A program made the translations under genes and the position numbers. A model generated the notes under the pieces. That model had not been told where the DNA came from, did not search any database, and saw only the letters and a program-made list of their open reading frames with translations. Positions 15,208 to 23,601 of a DNA stretch of 34,337 bases are shown piece after piece (the stretch's first letter is position 1; the number at the start of each line of letters is the position of its first letter). This stretch comes from Sphingomonas sp. Leaf412 (GTDB lineage: Bacteria; Pseudomonadota; Alphaproteobacteria; Sphingomonadales; Sphingomonadaceae), in the NCBI RefSeq assembly GCF_001425405.1, contig NZ_LMQP01000001.1, positions 866,690 through 901,026 on the forward strand. The letters run 5' to 3'.

Positions 15208-17517
15208 ATGACCGATTACCGCCGCCTTGCCGCGTTGCTGGCCAGCACCGCCGCGTTCGCCGCATCGCCCGCCGGGGCGCAGCAGGTCCCTCCCGCGGCG
15301 GAGCCCGCCGGCGAAACGCCCGCGGACGGCGGCGACATCACCGTCACGGCGCGCTTCCGCGACGAGACGTTGCAGGACGTGCCGATCGCGATCACCGCGG
15401 TGACCGGCGAATCGCTGGCGGAGCGGCAGCTGAACAACCTGGAGACGATCAGCGCCTCGATCCCCAGCGTCGGGTTCCGCAGCGGGGCGTCGAACAAGGA
15501 CCGCACCGTCTTCATCCGCGGCATCGGCACGATCACGACCTCGCCGGGCGTCGAGCCCTCGGTGTCGACCGTGCTCGACGGCGTGGTGCTGACCCGTCCC
15601 GGCCAGTCGACGCTGGACCTGGGGGAGGTGGAGCGGATCGAGGTGCTGCGCGGGCCGCAGGGGACGCTGTTCGGAAAGAACGCGTCGGCGGGCGTCGTCA
15701 ACATCGTCACCCGCGATCCCGGCGACGAACCGCGCGCGTTCGGCGAGGCCGGGGCGACGACCGACGAGGAATACAGGCTGAAGGCGGGCGTGTCGGGCGC
15801 GATCGTGCCGGGGAAGCTGACCGCGCTGATCGGGGGCCTCTACAGCGATTTCGACGGCAACGTGCGTAATGTCGTGACGGGCAACGACGTCAACGCCTCG
15901 CGCCGCTACGGCGCGCGTGGCAAGCTGGTCTTCACCCCGACCGACACGCTGAAATTCACCGCGATCGGCGACTATCTCAACACGCGCGAGACGGTGACGG
16001 GCAGCGTCTTCCAGTCGGTGTCGCGCACCGCCTACCCCACCAACGCGGTCAGCACCTCCGCCCCGCTCGCCGCGACGCTGGCGGCGCAGGGGATCGTGGC
16101 GTCGCCGACGAACCGGGCGGTCGCGACGAACATCGACACGAACGTGCGCGACGAGAATTACGGCGCCTCGCTCACCGGCGTACTGACGCTGGGCGACTAT
16201 AACGTCACCTCGATCACCGCCTATCGCGAATGGAAGAACCGGCAGCAGCAGGATTACGACGGCACCGCGGTGCTGACGACCGACTTTCCGCAGGGGCTGG
16301 ACGCGGGCACGGTCGACAGCAGCCAGTTCTCGCAGGAATTGCGCCTCACCTCGCCGACCGGCGGGCTGATCGATTATGTCGTGGGCGCCTATTACCTGCA
16401 TGCGACGACCGACGAACGCTACAGCCGCGTCCTATCGACGCTGGCGGCCGGGGTGACGACGACGACCACCGGCGTCGCGAACTACGGCATCGCCAACGAC
16501 AATTACGCCCTGTTCGGCGAAGCGAACGTGAATTTCACCGACCGCCTTCGCGCCATCGCGGGCTATCGCTCGACCTGGGACGAACTGTCCTATTCGCACG
16601 TGCGCACGTCCAGCAACGATCCCGCGAACAGCGGCGCGGCGGCACTCGATCGTCCCGGCATCCGCGCGTTCCACGACACCGCCGGCGACACGTCGCGCCG
16701 CGGCGACAGCTATCGGCTCGGCCTCCAGCTCGACCTGGGCGACCATGCGCAGACGTATTTCACCTATTCGCGCGGCTACAAGGGCCCGGCGTACAACGTC
16801 TATTTCAACATGCGTTCGCTGAACGCCACGACGCCGCTGGACGAGGTGCCGCTGAGCCCGGAAACGTCGAAGTCGTTCGAGGGCGGCGTGAAGGGCAGCA
16901 CCGCGGACCGCTCGTTCCGCTACAATCTCGCGGTCTTCACCACCACGTTCGACGGATACCAGGCGAACTTCAACGACACCGTCGGCGGTGCGCTGGTCAC
17001 GCGGCTCATCAACGCCGGGTCGGTGCGTTCGCGCGGGGTGGAGGCGGACGTGACGCTGCGTCCCGCGACGGGCTTCACCGTCGACATCTCCGCCGCCTAC
17101 ACCGACGCCACCGTCCGCCGGTTCAACTGCCCGGTCGGTGCGCCCACCAGCTGCAACATCGACGGCCGGCCCTTGCCCTATGCGCCCAAGGTCCGCTTGT
17201 TCGGCAACGGCGCCTATCGCTTCGCGCTCGGCGACACCCTATCCGCGGAGGTGCAGAGCGACCTGACGTTCAGCAGCGAGGTGCAATACAATCTGGGCCA
17301 GACGCCCAGCACGATCCAGCCCGCCTTCGCGATCTGGAACGCCAGCGTCGCGTTGCTGCGCCCCGCGGACGGGTGGCAATTGCGCGCCTATGTGAAGAAT
17401 ATCGCCGACACCTCCTACGCCAGCTTCCTGACGAACGGGACCTTCGCGGGCACCGTCCGCTTCGTGCCGCGCGACGACCGCCGCTACGGCGGCCTGCTGC
17501 TGCGAAAGGATTTCTAA
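15208..17517 (+). CDS. TonB-dependent receptor of the putative sulfo-sugar/sulfate-ester locus
   Basis: A 769-residue outer-membrane receptor. A signal peptide covers about residues 1-25 (LLASTAAFAASPAGA). The plug domain opens with DITVTARFRDETLQDVPIAI and includes VFIRGIGT and VERIEVLRGPQGTLFGKNAS; the barrel ends in YGGLLLRKDF with the terminal Phe. AGAGGGG about 7 bases upstream supports the ATG. It belongs to the common sphingomonad receptor type with a QDVPIAITA plug start, distinct from the two VTGSRIRR-type receptors in this window. The sulfatase GTG follows one base after its stop, so uptake and sulfate-ester hydrolysis are likely coupled. The ligand is unknown; a sulfated or sulfonated glycan or lipid head group fits the neighbours. 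Confidence 0.93.
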   Translation: MTDYRRLAALLASTAAFAASPAGAQQVPPAAEPAGETPADGGDITVTARFRDETLQDVPIAITAVTGESLAERQLNNLETISASIPSVGFRSGASNKDRTVFIRGIGTITTSPGVEPSVSTVLDGVVLTRPGQSTLDLGEVERIEVLRGPQGTLFGKNASAGVVNIVTRDPGDEPRAFGEAGATTDEEYRLKAGVSGAIVPGKLTALIGGLYSDFDGNVRNVVTGNDVNASRRYGARGKLVFTPTDTLKFTAIGDYLNTRETVTGSVFQSVSRTAYPTNAVSTSAPLAATLAAQGIVASPTNRAVATNIDTNVRDENYGASLTGVLTLGDYNVTSITAYREWKNRQQQDYDGTAVLTTDFPQGLDAGTVDSSQFSQELRLTSPTGGLIDYVVGAYYLHATTDERYSRVLSTLAAGVTTTTTGVANYGIANDNYALFGEANVNFTDRLRAIAGYRSTWDELSYSHVRTSSNDPANSGAAALDRPGIRAFHDTAGDTSRRGDSYRLGLQLDLGDHAQTYFTYSRGYKGPAYNVYFNMRSLNATTPLDEVPLSPETSKSFEGGVKGSTADRSFRYNLAVFTTTFDGYQANFNDTVGGALVTRLINAGSVRSRGVEADVTLRPATGFTVDISAAYTDATVRRFNCPVGAPTSCNIDGRPLPYAPKVRLFGNGAYRFALGDTLSAEVQSDLTFSSEVQYNLGQTPSTIQPAFAIWNASVALLRPADGWQLRAYVKNIADTSYASFLTNGTFAGTVRFVPRDDRRYGGLLLRKDF

Positions 17518-17518
17518 A

Positions 17519-19063
17519 GTGACCGGCCCGATCGATCGCCGCGGCGTCCTGCTGGCGGGCAGCGGCGGGGCGTTCGGTCTGTACACGATGGCCGCGGGTG
17601 ACGCGCGGGCGGCGCCGCGCCCGCTGCGGCTGAAGCGGCTGCCGCGGGTGAAGCCGAAGAACATCCTATTCGTCCTGACCGACGACCATCGCTACGACGC
17701 GATGGGTTTCATGAAGGCGCAGTCGTTCGGCGAGACGCCGACGCTGGACCGGCTGGCGCGCGAGGGCGCACACTTCCGCAACGCGTTCGTCACGACCGCG
17801 CTCTGCTCGCCCAGCCGCGCGTCGATCCTGACCGGGCTGTACGCGCATCAGCACAAGGTGGTGGACAACAACCACCCGATCCCCCCGGGCCTCGTCTTCT
17901 ACCCGCAATATCTCCAGGCCGCGGGCTACGACACCGCCTTCATCGGCAAGTGGCACATGGGCGACGCGGGCGACGGGCCGCAACCCGGCTTCGACCATTG
18001 GGTCAGTTTCAAGGGGCAGGGGACGTACCTCCCCTCCGCCGACGGGCTGAACGTCGACGGGCGGAAGGTGCCGCAGAAGGGCTATATCACCGACGAACTG
18101 ACCGATTACGCGCTCGACTGGATCGGGAAGCGGGACGCGGGCAGGCCGTGGATGCTGCACCTGGCGCACAAGGCGGTGCATTCCGAATTCATCCCCGCAC
18201 CCCGCCACGCGGGCCGATATGCGAAGGAGACGTTCCGCTATCCCGCCGGCATGAAGCGCGGCGTGCCGGGACGACCGATGTGGGTGGAGAACCAGCGCAA
18301 CAGCTGGCACGGCGTCGACTATGCCTATCACGGCACGCTCGACATCGCCGATTACTACAAGCGCTACATGGAAACGCTGCTCGCGGTCGACGAGGGGCTG
18401 GCGCGGATCATGAACCTGCTGGCACAGCGTGGCGAGCTGGACGACACGCTGATCGTGTACATGGGCGACAACGGCTTCATGTTCGGCGAGCACGGCCTGA
18501 TCGACAAGCGCACCGCGTACGAGGAATCGATGCGCGTCCCGATGCTGATGCGGTGCCCGTCGCTGTTCCCCGCGGGGAGCCGGGTGGAGCAGGTGGTCGC
18601 CAATATCGACATCGCGCCGACGATGCTGGCCGCCGCCGGCCTTGCCGCGCCGTCGGGCATGGCGGGCGCGAACATGCTGCCGCTGGCCACGGGGAAGGAC
18701 CATCCCTGGCGCCGCGAACTGCTGTACGAATATTATTGGGAGCGCAATTTCCCGCAGACGCCGACGGTCCACGCGCTGCGCGAGGAGCGCTACAAATACA
18801 TGCACTTCCACGGTATCTGGGACATCGACGAATTGTACGACATCGCCGCGGACCCGCGCGAGAGCGACAATCTGCTCGGCCGTCCGGGGCACGAGGAGCT
18901 GGCCGCGCGGATGAGCGCGAAGCTGTTCCGCCTGCTGGAGGAAAGCGACGGGATGCAGATCCCGCTCAGCGCCGATGCGGGCCAGCGCAACGACCTGCGC
19001 GATCCCGACCGGTCGCCGCAGGCGCCGTTCTCCCCCACGTTCCTGCGCCCTCCGCAGCCGTAG
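17519..19063 (+). CDS. Sulfatase, formylglycine type, with Tat-like signal
   Basis: A 514-residue arylsulfatase-superfamily enzyme (S1-type) hydrolysing a sulfate ester. Cys96-Ser-Pro-Ser-Arg100 is the C-x-P-x-R motif whose Cys becomes formylglycine. The second signature GYDTAFIGKWH supplies Lys144 and His146. Metal ligands are Asp55-Asp56 and Asp317-Asn318 (GDNGFMFGEHG), with Lys330 nearby. The C-terminal part (YDIAADPRESDNL) is as in GlcNAc-6-sulfatase and iduronate-2-sulfatase relatives. The N-terminus DRRGVLLAGSGGAFGLY looks like a twin-arginine signal, so the enzyme is probably periplasmic. The GTG start is one base after the TBDR stop. A formylglycine-generating enzyme is not in the window. 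Substrate inferred: a sulfated sugar or aryl ester. Confidence 0.93.
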   Translation: MTGPIDRRGVLLAGSGGAFGLYTMAAGDARAAPRPLRLKRLPRVKPKNILFVLTDDHRYDAMGFMKAQSFGETPTLDRLAREGAHFRNAFVTTALCSPSRASILTGLYAHQHKVVDNNHPIPPGLVFYPQYLQAAGYDTAFIGKWHMGDAGDGPQPGFDHWVSFKGQGTYLPSADGLNVDGRKVPQKGYITDELTDYALDWIGKRDAGRPWMLHLAHKAVHSEFIPAPRHAGRYAKETFRYPAGMKRGVPGRPMWVENQRNSWHGVDYAYHGTLDIADYYKRYMETLLAVDEGLARIMNLLAQRGELDDTLIVYMGDNGFMFGEHGLIDKRTAYEESMRVPMLMRCPSLFPAGSRVEQVVANIDIAPTMLAAAGLAAPSGMAGANMLPLATGKDHPWRRELLYEYYWERNFPQTPTVHALREERYKYMHFHGIWDIDELYDIAADPRESDNLLGRPGHEELAARMSAKLFRLLEESDGMQIPLSADAGQRNDLRDPDRSPQAPFSPTFLRPPQP

Positions 19064-19082
19064 ACGCCATAGTCTGGCGATG

Positions 19083-19115
19083 CCGTCCGGCCGGGCGGGT
19101 GCGTTAACCTTTTGT
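19083..19115 (+). terminator. Weak terminator-like hairpin after the sulfatase
   Basis: CCGTCC pairs with GGGCGG (one G-U) across a GGCC loop at 19083-19098. A short T-containing stretch (TTAACCTTTTG) follows some 5-15 bases later. A second small stem, CGCCA/TGGCG at 19065-19079, lies just before it. The U-tract is poor and displaced, so termination here is only possible. Confidence 0.3.
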
Positions 19116-19238
19116 GACATCCGCGCAACGTTCGCGGGTCAAACGCGGCGCGACGCTTCTCATCGGCTTGCGGGCGCCGGGATGTTCGATCAGCATAATC
19201 CCATAAACACGGTGCATGGCGCCGAAGGGGAACACATC

Positions 19239-22088
19239 ATGCGCGTATCGATGACGAGCGCGGGCGCCATCGCGCTCGCGATGGTAATGGCGCCGTCGCT
19301 CGCGGCCGCGCAGGCCGCGCCGGAGCAGACACCGGCGGAGGTCGCGGCCGAAACCGGTACCGATATCGTCATCACCGGATCGCGCATCCGTCGCGATCCG
19401 CTCGACAATCCGTCGCCGGTCGTGACGGTGGACGAGGCGGCGATCGCGAAGACGGGCCTGTCGTCGATCGCGGACGTGTTGCAGCGTATCCCCGCATCGT
19501 CGGGCGGCCTGAACACGAAGTTCAACAATTCCGGCAACCTGGGCAATCCGCCGGACGGCGGCGGCGTCGGGGCGGGATCGGCCGCGATCGACCTGCGGTA
19601 CCTGGGGGCGAAGCGGACGCTCGTGCTGGTCGACGGCCTGCGCTACGTGAACGGCGCCAGCGCCAGCGGGATTCCGGGCACGGTTGACCTCAATTCCATC
19701 CCCGACGTGATGATCCAGCGCGTCGAGGTGCTGCAATCCGCGGCATCCGCGCTGTACGGTTCCGACGCGATCGGCGGCGTGGTGAACATCATCACGCGGT
19801 CGGGCCAGAACGGTTTCCGCGCGTCGGCGCAATACGGTCAGTATCTGAAGGAAGACGACGGCGCGACGCAGAACTACCAGCTCAGCTGGGGCGGCGGCAG
19901 CGACCGGGTCCACCTCGATCTCGGCGGCTATTACACGAAGCAGGATCCCGTCCGCGCCGCGGATCGCGACATTTCGCAATTCCCCAATCCGGGGCAGACC
20001 AGCTGCACCGACGCGATCGGTGGCTGCTCCAGCTTCACGGCGCTGGGCCGCTTCCTGGTGAACGGACAGAACATCACCTTGCGCGCGCCGGTCATCGGCC
20101 GTCGCGCGGTGTATAATCCGACGCTGGCGACCGGCGATTTCAAGACGTTCACCGCGGCCGACCGCTTCAACTTCGCGCCGTTCAACTATTTCCTGACGCC
20201 GAACGAGCGGTACGGCGGCTTCGTCAATGCGCGCGCCGAATTCTCCGACCTCCTGAACGTGCGCGTCAAGGCGGTGTGGAACCGGCGCCAGTCGCAGAAC
20301 CAGGCCGCCTTCCTGCCGCTCGGCATCGGTCCCGACGTCGGGAACGGCAATCTGCTCGACACCATCTCGGTCGACGCGACCAATCCGTTCAACCCCTTCG
20401 GCGTCACGCTGGTACCGGGCCAGAACTACACCGCCATCTTCCGCCGCCTGATCGAGAACGGGCAGCGTACGTACAGCCAGACGGTGGACACGATGTCGGT
20501 CACCGGCACGCTGGACGGCAAGTTCGAGGTGTTCGGCAGGAACTGGTATTACGACGCCAACGCCGTGCTCGCGACCAATGACGCGAAGCAGCTGTTCACC
20601 GGCAACGTGAACGCGGCGCGGCTGCAACAGGCGCTGGGCCCGGTTAGCCAGTGCACCGGCTCCTGCGTGCCGTTCAACTTCTTCGGCGGCGTCGGCTCCA
20701 TCACGCCCGAGATGCTCGGCTTCGTCGCGTTCGACGAACGCTCGCGCAGCCAGCAGCGGTTGAACGACTTCACGTTCAACCTGTCGGGCGAGTTGTTCGA
20801 CCTGCCGGGCGGTGCGGTCGGTGTCGCGCTCGGTTACGAACATCGCGATCAGCAGGGCAGCTTCACGCCCGATCCGATCATCCAGGCGGGGCTGGGCGCG
20901 GACATTCCGGCGCAGGCGGCGCGCGGGCGCTTCAACGTCGACGAATTTTACGGCGAGCTGCGCCTGCCGCTCATCCGCGACGTGCCCTTCCTGCAACTGG
21001 TCGAACTGAACGGGGCGATCCGCCATTCCGACTTCTCCACCTTCGGCGGCAATACCACGCTGACCGGCGGGGCATTGTGGAAGCCGGTCACCGACCTGCT
21101 GCTGCGCGGGCAATATGCCGAAAGCTATCGCGCCGCGTCGATCGGCGAATTGTTCGGCGCGCAATCGCGCTTCGACCAGCCGCTGGCCGATCCGTGCAGC
21201 AATATCGCCGGTTCGCCGTATCGGGCATCGGCGACGGTACGCGCGAACTGCACCGCCAACGGCGTCCCCGCGAACGGCAGCTATGCCGAACCGACCGGCC
21301 AGCTGCCCGTGCTGACCGGCGGCAATGCGGGGCTACAGCCCGAAACCGCGAAGACGTGGCTGTTCGGCGGCGTCTACAGCCCCGCCTGGGCGCGACAGGG
21401 CTTCGCCAGCGCGCTCAGCCTGGAGGTGAATTATTACAACATCGAGGTCGACGGCGCGATCGCCTCGATCCCGGCCGACGTGCTGCTCAACCGCTGCGCC
21501 CAGACCGGGGACGCGCTGTCCTGCGCGTCGGTGGTGCGCACCAACAGCGGGTTCATCTCCTCGATCAACGGCGTGCTGCTCAACACCAACGGGATCACCA
21601 CCCGCGGTATCGACGTGACGTTCAACCTGCGCTCGCGCGAGACCGGGGCGGGGACGTTCGGCCTTTCGGTCAGCGGCAACTACCTCTTGAAGTACCAGGA
21701 GGAGGTGCCCGCCACCACCGGGACGACCGCCACCAACTACACCGGCACCGAACGCGGCAGCCCGGACCAGGCCTATCCGCACTTCAAGGGACAGGCGACG
21801 CTGGACTGGGATATCGGCGCGGTCGCGGCGGCGTTCACCGGGCGCTACATCGACGACGTGGTCGAGATCCAGGGCGCGAACAGGCTGAAGAGCCGTTTCT
21901 ACGGCGACGTGCAATTCACCTTCCGCCCGACGTGGATCGGCGAGCGCGTCGGCCTGACGCTGGGCGTGAACAACGTGTTCGACGCCGATCCGCCGGCGTG
22001 CTTCTCGTGCAGCCTGAACAATTACGATCCGACGACGTACGACGTGCCCGGCCGCTTCGGCTACGCCCGGCTCAGCTACGGCTTCTGA
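19239..22088 (+). CDS. TonB-dependent receptor (VTGSRIRR subfamily)
   Basis: A 949-residue outer-membrane receptor. A signal peptide (residues 1-25, ending SLAAAQ) is followed by a plug domain: DIVITGSRIRRDPLDNPSPV, IDLRYLGAKRTLVLVDGLR and ASALYGSDAIGGVVNIITR. The long barrel ends in YARLSYGF. The start at 19239 is chosen for the signal peptide and for GAAGGGG about 8 bases upstream, although the frame is open further 5'. It is the same subfamily as the truncated receptor at 1-2325, sharing the late barrel motif LQPET(A/S)K(T/S)W. It lies 175 bases after the sulfatase, with a weak hairpin between them, so it may or may not belong to that locus. The ligand is unknown. Confidence 0.93.
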   Translation: MRVSMTSAGAIALAMVMAPSLAAAQAAPEQTPAEVAAETGTDIVITGSRIRRDPLDNPSPVVTVDEAAIAKTGLSSIADVLQRIPASSGGLNTKFNNSGNLGNPPDGGGVGAGSAAIDLRYLGAKRTLVLVDGLRYVNGASASGIPGTVDLNSIPDVMIQRVEVLQSAASALYGSDAIGGVVNIITRSGQNGFRASAQYGQYLKEDDGATQNYQLSWGGGSDRVHLDLGGYYTKQDPVRAADRDISQFPNPGQTSCTDAIGGCSSFTALGRFLVNGQNITLRAPVIGRRAVYNPTLATGDFKTFTAADRFNFAPFNYFLTPNERYGGFVNARAEFSDLLNVRVKAVWNRRQSQNQAAFLPLGIGPDVGNGNLLDTISVDATNPFNPFGVTLVPGQNYTAIFRRLIENGQRTYSQTVDTMSVTGTLDGKFEVFGRNWYYDANAVLATNDAKQLFTGNVNAARLQQALGPVSQCTGSCVPFNFFGGVGSITPEMLGFVAFDERSRSQQRLNDFTFNLSGELFDLPGGAVGVALGYEHRDQQGSFTPDPIIQAGLGADIPAQAARGRFNVDEFYGELRLPLIRDVPFLQLVELNGAIRHSDFSTFGGNTTLTGGALWKPVTDLLLRGQYAESYRAASIGELFGAQSRFDQPLADPCSNIAGSPYRASATVRANCTANGVPANGSYAEPTGQLPVLTGGNAGLQPETAKTWLFGGVYSPAWARQGFASALSLEVNYYNIEVDGAIASIPADVLLNRCAQTGDALSCASVVRTNSGFISSINGVLLNTNGITTRGIDVTFNLRSRETGAGTFGLSVSGNYLLKYQEEVPATTGTTATNYTGTERGSPDQAYPHFKGQATLDWDIGAVAAAFTGRYIDDVVEIQGANRLKSRFYGDVQFTFRPTWIGERVGLTLGVNNVFDADPPACFSCSLNNYDPTTYDVPGRFGYARLSYGF

Positions 22089-22098
22089 CGACGCGTGC

Positions 22099-22124
22099 GG
22101 CCCCCGTTCCGGTGAACGGGGGCC
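22099..22124 (+). terminator. Strong GC hairpin after the TBDR
   Basis: GGCCCCCGTTC pairs perfectly with GAACGGGGGCC (11 bp) around a CGGT loop, 10 bases after the stop at 22088. There is no U-tract after it. In a high-GC genome this is still a likely terminator or 3'-end stabiliser. Confidence 0.6.
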
Positions 22125-22560
22125 CGCGACAGGACGCGCCGTCGAGCGTATCGTCCGTCCTTCATCGACAGCGCTAACGGTCGTTCCTCCGATGTCATCG
22201 GACGGGGCACGACCGGCGATGGAATCGCCGCGTCGAACTTTTCTTGCGGATAGAAAATACAGGTTCATCCGTGAAGTCCGGACCAGGCAAAGCGGAAGAA
22301 TCGTCGGTCAAGTTTTTGTCGGGCCGGATCGGAATGATTGTCGTGATGGCTAGATAGTCGATATCTGGAAATAGCCGCGACGGCACCGGTCCGATAAAGC
22401 TGCGGCTGGACTCACGCTATCCGCATCCGCGACGACCGTTATATCGCGACTTTTTGCGTAAATTCTTACAATATCGTGCCAAAATCGGCCCAAATCCATA
22501 AATTAAGTATTCCCTAGCATCGCTTGAGTCATACCATGCCGACGTGGGCGGGGGGATATT
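22125..22560. other. Intergenic region before the polysaccharide locus
   Basis: No credible gene was found in these 436 bases on either strand. The composition turns AT-rich toward the right, particularly 22435-22515, which is the likely promoter zone of the operon starting at 22561. An inverted repeat AGATA-N5-TATCT lies at 22352-22366. No -35/-10 pair good enough to name was seen. The long upstream region may carry regulatory sites for the polysaccharide unit. Confidence 0.5.
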
Positions 22561-23601
22561 ATGGCAGACGGTGCTTCATCCGTATTGGTCGCGGGGGGCT
22601 GTGGCTTTCTCGGCTCGCATCTGATCGATCGACTGCTCCTGCGACAGGGGGTCGACCGCATCGTGGTGGTCGACAACCTGTGGACCGGGTTGCGATCCAA
22701 CCTGGCACATATCACCGATCCACGCGTCCACCTCGTCGTGGCCGACGTGGAGACGTTCTCGACCGCGGAACGGTTCGACGAGATCATCCACTTCGCCTCC
22801 CCGGCATCGCCGCCGTGGTACATGCGCGAGCCGGTGCGGACGATCACCGCGAACGTGCAGGGCGGGATCAACCTGCTCGGCAAGCTGAAGCCGGGCGGCC
22901 GCTTCTCCTTCGCGTCCACGTCGGAGGTTTACGGCGACCCGCTGATTTCGCCGCAGCCGGAAAGCTATCGCGGATCGGTCGACTGCACCGGCCCGCGTTC
23001 CAGCTACGACGAGAGCAAGCGCTGCACCGAAAGCCTGCTGTTCGAGACGCGGCGCATCCACGGGATCGATACGCGGATCATCCGCCTGTTCAACGTCTAC
23101 GGCCCGCGCACCCGCATCGACGACGGGCGCGCGGTGTCGAACTTCATCGGGCAGGCGCTGGGGGACGGCGTGCTGACGGTCTACGGCGACGGGATGCAGT
23201 CGCGCAGCTTCGGTTTCGTCGACGACATCGTCGAGGCGCTGAGCCGGTATTTCTGGCGTGACGAGATCGCCTATCCCGGCCCGCTGAACATCGGGAACGA
23301 CCGCGAGGTACCGGTGCTGGACATCGCGCGCTTCATCGCCGGGCTGGTGCCGGGCAGCACGATCCGTTTCATGCCGCCGGTACCGCAGGACCCGACCAAC
23401 CGGCGGCCCGATCTGACCCTGTGCAACGCCGTCCTTCCCGGGTGGCGGGCGGACACACCGTACGAGGAGGGCATCCGCCGCACGATGGACTGGTTCCGCG
23501 GCCAACTGGCGATGGTGGACGAAGCGCCGCGCCCGCCGGAGCCGGTGTTCGTGGACGACGACGACGATGCCGCCGGCCAGGCGATCGCCGCCCGCGCATG
23601 A
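22561..23601 (+). CDS. NAD-dependent epimerase/dehydratase, UDP-glucuronate decarboxylase-like
   Basis: A 346-residue extended short-chain dehydrogenase. The NAD-binding motif GGCGFLGSH is at 12-20. The segment ASPASPPWYMREPVRT, the STSEVYGDP motif (Thr120, Glu122) and the catalytic Y149-x3-K153 (SSYDESKR) are all arranged as in UDP-xylose synthases, which convert UDP-glucuronate to UDP-xylose. RSFGFVDD and the downstream GNDREVPVLD also fit. GGGGGGAT lies 6-13 bases before the ATG. An acidic tail (DDDDDA, about 333-338) is unusual. The stop overlaps the GT4 start as ATGA. It probably supplies a nucleotide pentose, or a related sugar, to the glycosyltransferases beside it; a 4-epimerase activity is the alternative. 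Confidence 0.88.
   Translation: MADGASSVLVAGGCGFLGSHLIDRLLLRQGVDRIVVVDNLWTGLRSNLAHITDPRVHLVVADVETFSTAERFDEIIHFASPASPPWYMREPVRTITANVQGGINLLGKLKPGGRFSFASTSEVYGDPLISPQPESYRGSVDCTGPRSSYDESKRCTESLLFETRRIHGIDTRIIRLFNVYGPRTRIDDGRAVSNFIGQALGDGVLTVYGDGMQSRSFGFVDDIVEALSRYFWRDEIAYPGPLNIGNDREVPVLDIARFIAGLVPGSTIRFMPPVPQDPTNRRPDLTLCNAVLPGWRADTPYEEGIRRTMDWFRGQLAMVDEAPRPPEPVFVDDDDDAAGQAIAARA

Noticed and set aside
22352..22366. AGATA-N5-TATCT inverted repeat as a named operator
   Set aside because: A 5-bp half-site in an AT-rich stretch is expected by chance, and it lies nearly 200 bases from the next start, so it is only mentioned in the intergenic entry.
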